The notes beneath the pieces are model-generated. The model saw only the letters and a program-made list of their open reading frames with translations, was not told the origin of the DNA and made no database searches. DNA of 64,000 bases from Branchiostoma lanceolatum (lineage: Eukaryota; Chordata; Leptocardii; Amphioxiformes; Branchiostomatidae). The stretch covers positions 10,793,501-10,857,500 of the forward strand of contig NC_089726.1 of assembly GCF_035083965.1 (NCBI RefSeq). The letters are read 5' to 3'. This document shows, in pieces, positions 59,264 through 64,000 of the stretch. The position numbers and the translations under genes were made by a program. Every line of letters begins with the position of its first letter. Within the stretch, counting starts at the first letter, position 1.

Positions 59264-59894
59264 GACTCATGTATTTTGTTTGGATAGTATTGTGATATGT
59301 CCAATTTGGACATATCATAATACAATTTTGCATGCAGAAAACTGAGCACAGCAAAACAAACATGATGGTCTGATCCGACTGCATGGGGATTTCCTGTGAA
59401 CAAGTCTGACTTGTACTTCCTGTATAATACTATTATAGTTTTGAGACCAGGTGACAGGATCGATGGGGAGGGGCGAGGACCATGACCGGTGACGTCAGCG
59501 TACATGTATGATGTTTTGCTGCTTTAGGGACTGTTCTGACATACTTCAGCTTTTAATACCATCGCATTCACATTAATCAGTGTAACATGGTACTTGCATG
59601 GACAGTAAGCTTACCGTTTAGCTGTGTTCTAAGCTGTGTCAAGAGGTCTTCGCGGCCTATGGTGTGTAGAAGGTCTACAACGAAGCTGAAGTCGTCTTCC
59701 GTGATCTTGCCTATTTTTGTGAGCTCTGTGAACAACTTTAGATGACTGTCGATCTGTTCCAGTGTTGACCGATTGATTATACCAGTACAAAGGAACTTCA
59801 CCTCCTCTAACTCATCCTTTTTGTCCAGTTCTTTGGCGATTTTGTGCAGAATTCTGTACAGCAACAGCGGCCCGTTGCCACCGCTGACCGCCAT
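52686..59894 (-). CDS. DED-containing RIG-I-like receptor (RNA helicase with RIG-I-type C-terminal domain)
   Basis: Minus-strand exons 59894-59615, 59001-56814, 56623-56382, 55594-55421, 54662-54482, 54326-54203, 54048-53814, 53335-53265 and 52808-52686 join in phase (1205 aa). Residues 5-93 form a death effector domain: [22 protein letters not shown] and the RxDL motif in [11 protein letters not shown] Pro/Gln/Ser-rich linker of ~435 aa follows. The DExD/H helicase has motif I ATGSGKT (~561), motif II DECHH (~661), [24 protein letters not shown] (IV), [17 protein letters not shown] (V) and [15 protein letters not shown] (VI), with a helical insert between lobes. The C-terminal RNA-binding domain has the zinc ligands CRKC and CGNPTC. 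Vertebrate RIG-I and MDA5 carry two CARDs where this protein has a DED, so signalling would run through DED partners such as FADD- or caspase-8-like proteins (inference). Cytosolic RNA sensing is expected from family. Confidence 0.95.
53611..53783. mobile_element. pogo/Tigger-type MITE, 173 bp, TA target duplication
   Basis: Ends CAGTCAAACCTG and CAGGTTTGACTG are perfect complements flanked by TA (53609-53610 and 53784-53785). CAACCACCT motifs recur inside. Located in an RLR intron, its right end about 30 bases from exon 7. Confidence 0.9.
54990..55385 (-). repeat. SINE-like element with tRNA-derived head
   Basis: On the minus strand it begins near 55385 with GTGGCGCAAGTGGTAGAGCG, a good A box, then GGGTTGTGCCC where a B box would be, TTGTGCCCTTGGGAAAGGCA and a body of about 300 bases. 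Inserted in sense orientation in the RLR intron between exons 4 and 5. Its open frames are incidental. Confidence 0.65.
55690..56112. repeat. Dispersed repeat with GCGATGGTTTT / AATTTCGCGG motifs
   Basis: Contains repeated AATTTTGCGGTTGGGAGAAA, TTCGCGATGGTTTTTAAATT and TTAATTTCGCGGCAAAGAGC and ends AAATGCC-type (GGCATTTCACAGTAT). It resembles short foldback repeats common in marine invertebrate genomes. In the RLR intron between exons 3 and 4. Confidence 0.45.
58230..58577 (-). other. Four-fold short repeat in the RLR linker
   Basis: Within the coding linker, four segments share a [G/D]KxTxxxE pattern with a trailing Gln: [36 protein letters not shown] and [12 protein letters not shown]. The second and fourth are preceded by [10 protein letters not shown] and [10 protein letters not shown], which shows a longer duplicated unit. 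They could form short amphipathic helices. Confidence 0.6.
59105..59259. repeat. (CA)n-rich microsatellite in RLR intron 1
   Basis: Imperfect CA/CACATG tract ending in a pure CA run at 59215-59257. Cys-Val and Thr-His reading frames over it are artefacts. Confidence 0.95.
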
Positions 59895-62223
59895 CTTGCT
59901 GGTTTCGGGAGCCTACTTGAGGGGGATTCCCCGCACTGGGAAAGTCCAGGATGATGTAATTGACAGCGTGAAATTTCAATTGCCCAGTAGCTAATCCACG
60001 CATAACCGGACGGGATTAAAGCATTTATAAGGTCGCATAACCCACTTGTTAGTCTAGAATACCCGTTGAAAAAGTAATATTGATCGTTAATGGACGTTGA
60101 ACCAACCTGGGTGCAAAAAGTGCATGGTCTTTGGACTACATTGTACAGTACAGTACAGCACATATGTCTTCATAAAGTCACCCATTGCATAAAAACGTGA
60201 ACTTTAAAAGCATATTAACTAGTCTCATTTGTAGCTAATAATGAGACTTAATACCAGCCAAAAAACTCCCTTTTGGAAAACTAATCACTTAAGTTTCATC
60301 GACTAGTGAACGTTTTAATGTTATGTAGCTGCAGGTGTGTGTACCAAACCCCCTTACATGCTCCTTTGACCCGAATAAAGGTCTTACGAAAGTTCGCGGC
60401 CTCGAAGTACATGTATTTGGTTTCTGGACACCACGTATCAATATTTATCAAGTCTCGATTGTGGCTGAAATGTATCTAAACCTCTCTTATGTTGTAGGAA
60501 ATAAACACGTATACAATTCAAACTTCTTGACGCGTATCGCACAGTGACATCGACCGTGGCACAAAATTGTGCACGTTTGTGAGGTTAATCTATCAACATG
60601 TGCGAGTAGATGAATCCAGGTATGATACGTTAAATACTTGATGCGTCGTTTTAAAGTTAAATGACTTATCCAACAGTACATGTGTGACGTCACCTTGGCC
60701 TCACCTTTAGGAATCGATCACTTGCACGCACATCCACGGCACGTTAGCCTCCCTGCAATGTTAGGTATTGTCGTACTGTGTCGCTTTTAGAATACCTGTG
60801 CTGTAGGCAGGTGTTCTCTTCGGTATCCTGAAACGTTACGTACTCGCACAATGTTATTTACCGGTGATGGTAATGGCAATGTTACCAACAAAGCTTAGTG
60901 ATGGGACCTCATACATAATCTCTTTCATACATGTACAGACGCGAGGTTGCGGCATGGATACCAGTAGAGGCAGTACCGATCATGTAACGCTGGCTTAGTT
61001 TGCTCACCCTCTTACCGTTGCTTTTGAACCACATTAAAATCCAAAGCTTGCTACATTTTTATGTTAAAAGATAATTTTTTTATCCACTTGCCCTGGATTT
61101 ATGTATCTTCATGGATGAAGAAAATAAGTAAGTACAATAAGTTCTTGGAACACATATTATTTGGAGACATAAGCAAAGAACATATCGTCGGAAAAGGAAA
61201 ACATCATCAAGCAATGAAAAACGTAGTAGTACTTCTCATCAGATATTACTTGTACGTTCCTTAACTTTCCGATGCGTTGTTTTCCTTTTAACTTTGAATA
61301 ATATAACCTATACTACAAGAGACAGACAGACGTGCCGTTTCATGACTAGTTTTCCTCAATGACGTTGGTTTATAAGCCTCGTGAACAGTCGTTTTTATTA
61401 GTTCCATGTATGTCAAGTGGCCACCGTAAGGTTTTTAACGTTATATGGTGTTTGTGTTCATTCGGGAAAGTCATTGCCACTGTGCACGTGGTGACTGTGG
61501 ACGGAGTTTTAAGGCAGATAAATCTTTTTTTATTTCCATTAAAATAGTTTCAAAAAGACAACAGCGATATATGGCTAACTGCCACACCTTATCCTAGGTG
61601 GTTTCCTTGGTGCTCACGCCCAGATGTGAAATTTCATTGTCACGCCGTCACGCCCTAGTCTTACATGGACTAGGTCGTCGAGCGAAAACACTACTCGACT
61701 TTCTCTTTTCCTTGTGAGAGGGACTGGAGTTTCAACAAATACAGCCCTGTTATTGACCAGATGTATTTACTTTGACTCAAGTGTGCCAATGTTTTCGACT
61801 AAGTAAACCGCAGTTGACAAAGTCCCCGGACTTATCAATGTTGAAGTATGCACTCTGAAAGTAGTACGCTCCAAAACTCCGGGAGGCCTAAAACTTGACA
61901 AACAAGACAGGGAAAAACACCCGTATATCTGTCCTAGGTCGTTTCGGGTCGAAGTGTTTTGAGAACTGAAGAATCTGTTCTTGAAGTAGGCTGTGTTGTG
62001 TTTCTTGGCTCAGGTGTCAAAGGTGCTACCTGGAACAAAGGGACCGAGGGGGTGTGTGTGACCCTCATTTGCATAGCGTCCATAGCGACCCCGCCACGTT
62101 CCTAGCAACCACAGAGAACAATATGGCGGCCATAGTAGGTTAGTCACAGAACTTGAGAAAGATTTGCTTTGAGCAATGCAGCAGTAATATGCAGTCTTCC
62201 AGGGACAGAACGGCCCTACAGCC
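59895..62223. other. Intergenic region between divergent RLR and repeat-protein genes
   Basis: 2.3 kb with both 5' flanks. Two kB-like sites lie close to the RLR start (separate entry). Short open frames around 60335-60547 and 61061-61264 resemble nothing known and lack splice or homology support. Confidence 0.5.
59921..59947. promoter_or_regulatory. Pair of NF-kB-like sites upstream of the RLR start codon
   Basis: GGGGGATTCCCC (59921-59932) contains a perfect GGGRNNYYCC match and is almost palindromic; GGGAAAGTCC (59938-59947) is a c-Rel-like variant. They lie 27-53 bases upstream of the RLR ATG, so they fall in the 5' UTR or core promoter. Binding is inferred from motif only. Confidence 0.5.
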
Positions 62224-62757
62224 ATGACGGAGGATGAGCAGTTTCACTTCACGTTTTCTCCTAAGATTAATGAGTCGAGCAAGGTTCTCGCGGAGCAGAA
62301 GAGAGCGCGGGAGAGACTCGCAGTTAGTCGCATGGAGACAGTGATGGCCGGGGAAAGGCAGAAACAACAACAACAACAGCAGCAACAGGAAGAACAGCAA
62401 TCCCAGCAAAAAGAAGATAAAGATGACAGCGGGATTCCCCAAGCCTCAGGTAGCACGTCTCTGCCTCAAGGCGCGACTCAGTCTAAGCCACCAGGGCCAG
62501 TCAAGACTTTTCAGAGGTACAGTTTCGAGAGTGAACTGACCTTCGCGCCGAGGCTGAACGCCACGAGCATGAGATTAGCGCGCGAACGGGAGAGACAGGG
62601 CAACGTGGCTTCTTCTACAGCCAAACAGGCGTCCGAGGAGGAGTACATGTTCACCTTCCAGCCCAGGGTCAGCTCCAGCAGTCGGAGAATCGCACAGAAT
62701 CTCGGTACCACCTTTATGGCGCGGCAGCAGATGCATTTAGAGAGACAACGAAAATTG
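62224..62757 (+). CDS. Protein with three F-x-F-x-P repeats, first coding exon
   Basis: The ATG at 62224 opens a frame ending at a donor after ERQRKL (GTAAGT at 62758); later exons are not recognised before the window ends. Three related segments are visible: FHFTFSPKINESSKVLAEQK (residues ~7-26), ELTFAPRLNATSMRLARERE (~100-120) and YMFTFQPRVSSSSRRIAQNL (~140-160), each an aromatic-rich F(T/A)FxP(K/R) motif followed by N/S-rich and basic helical sequence. Between the first two is a Gln-rich stretch encoded by CAA/CAG repeats. I do not recognise a named family; such repeats occur in some cytoskeletal and ciliary proteins, but that is only an impression. The start is supported by an upstream stop and by the coding-like composition. 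Confidence 0.7.
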
Positions 62758-64000
62758 GTAAGTCTTAAAGTAATTTCTAGTCTAAGTAACAACAACAAAT
62801 CTAAATACACCCATTCAATGTCGTTTACGCAAAGGTTGAGTAAGGAATCTCTCTTTGATCGGATTTGCGATGGCTGGTTACAGAAATAATGGGGCATGTA
62901 ATTATTATCATTACATTACGGCGTGATTTTGTCTCCCTTTGCTGAAAGGTGTCATCTGTTAATTTTGCAAACTCAAAAAAGGGAAAGTGGTGCGTACTCC
63001 ATCTGACACTACCTCTGTAGAGTAGAAACACACTTATGGAAAGGCGTTTTCCTATCCCTTTTGTTTCTTCAGTACCTGGTCTTTCCAGTCTTCTTGTTTG
63101 CTTGAGGCCATTAGTCAAAGGCTTGATGTATTCACTGGGTTTTAGAATCTAGGTCACCCCTTATAAGCATATTGAATTTTAGCTCCAGCTCTTAGGGTGC
63201 TGTCACCTCAGCTCGGCTTGACGTCTCAATCAAATTACTTCATTTGAATAGAATTACTTCACCTTGAACTGTGGCTAATGAGAAAAGGGGTTTTAGTGTT
63301 GGAGTGATGTAATGCCAAATTGGTCACTCACTTCTTTGAGTGTACAGGTAGGAATCTAACAGAAAATTTCTAGACTTTATATAGACAAGAGAAAATGTTA
63401 CATTAGCATACTTAGATCACTATTTCAGTTTTGGAACCTCATTGAAAATTACCCTAACTGTATCAGGATGTCATGAATATGCAAACACATAATGCTTAAT
63501 ATCATCTTTACTCTCTTCTGATGATATTTAAACATTACAACAAATCTGAATTTTTTTCCTAATGCAAGCCATGACATTCTAAGATCCATTTTTGGCTAAC
63601 GTTGGATCCTCCCGATGATAATTGATGATGATAAGGCCAGAATTCATATTCATTGAGACTGTGCAAGGGAAACCATTTTCTTGTCATTTTGCACTGCACA
63701 TGGCACAGTGACAGGTAAGGCTATTCATATCCAGATAGAGAGGAAAATTAGGTTGGCTCTCAAAGGTAATGTAGGCTTTATGTGGGTGACCATATTCAAG
63801 GTAAATATCTGCATGCCTTGAAGGTCTGAAAACAGGATAGCTGAATAATTTTAACCCTTTGAAAATGATGGCCTGAAACGTTGGACTTCGTGTAACACTA
63901 CTAACAGCCATTTTTTCGAATAGGCGTGGCAAAGTGCTTGAATGTTAGGAATATGTGTGATGATGATCTCCACATTTCATGTGATGAATTGATAGGATTT
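62758..64000 (+). other. Intron and downstream sequence of the repeat-protein gene
   Basis: AT-rich sequence beginning at a good donor. I found no convincing further exon; the frame continuing past the donor to 62889 is intronic read-through. Confidence 0.45.

Noticed and set aside
62757..62889. Coding sequence to the stop at 62889
   Set aside because: The reading past 62757 crosses a strong GTAAGT donor into low-complexity Ser/Asn sequence, typical of intron read-through.

Overview
This is intron-rich animal nuclear DNA. Gene content (a TRPC-type channel, leukotriene A4 hydrolase, rabenosyn-5, a RIG-I-like helicase with a death effector domain, an EgtD-like methyltransferase), short GT-AG introns and a dense load of foldback elements all fit a cephalochordate (amphioxus, Branchiostoma). 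That placement is inference from content; the species cannot be told by eye. All exon models were built by hand from splice sites, reading phase and family resemblance, and phases agree across every junction reported.

Layout, left to right: (1) 93-1571 (+) 3' part of a trypsin-like serine protease; (2) 2774-13555 (-) a divergent TRPC-like cation channel, 13 exons, about 1094 aa; (3) 15160-24637 (-) leukotriene A4 hydrolase, 19 exons, 612 aa, essentially complete; (4) 25884-34981 (+) a short rabenosyn-5, 8 exons, 533 aa; (5) 37662-42992 (-) an EgtD-like methyltransferase, 6 exons, 349 aa; (6) 46170-50621 (+) a secreted alpha/beta hydrolase, 8 exons, 486 aa; (7) 52686-59894 (-) a DED-RIG-I-like receptor, 9 exons, 1205 aa; (8) 62224-62757 (+) the first coding exon of a protein with three F-x-F-x-P-type repeats.

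Introns and intergenic DNA are full of transposon debris: several short foldback families (one ending TAGCCTGG, one ending in TCTCCAAGCAGA; several copies have recognisable 8-10 bp target duplications), a pogo/Tigger-type 173-bp element with TA duplication, a ~970-bp foldback with an 8-bp duplication, tRNA-derived SINEs, 3' tails of non-LTR retrotransposons and a decayed reverse-transcriptase fragment. There are also CA, GAA and TTGA microsatellites, a 20-bp minisatellite and a ~127-bp minisatellite.

The genes do not form an operon or pathway. Three touch innate defence or inflammation (serine protease, LTA4H, RLR), but nothing in the sequence shows co-regulation. The observations I rate highest are the RLR that carries a DED instead of CARDs, joined through a ~435-aa linker with a four-fold short repeat and with kB-like sites just upstream of its start; a natural Phe at the LTA4H suicide-inactivation tyrosine position; an EgtD-like enzyme in a chordate-like genome lacking the expected substrate glutamate; and a cluster of 19 TGCATG words just 3' of rabenosyn-5.
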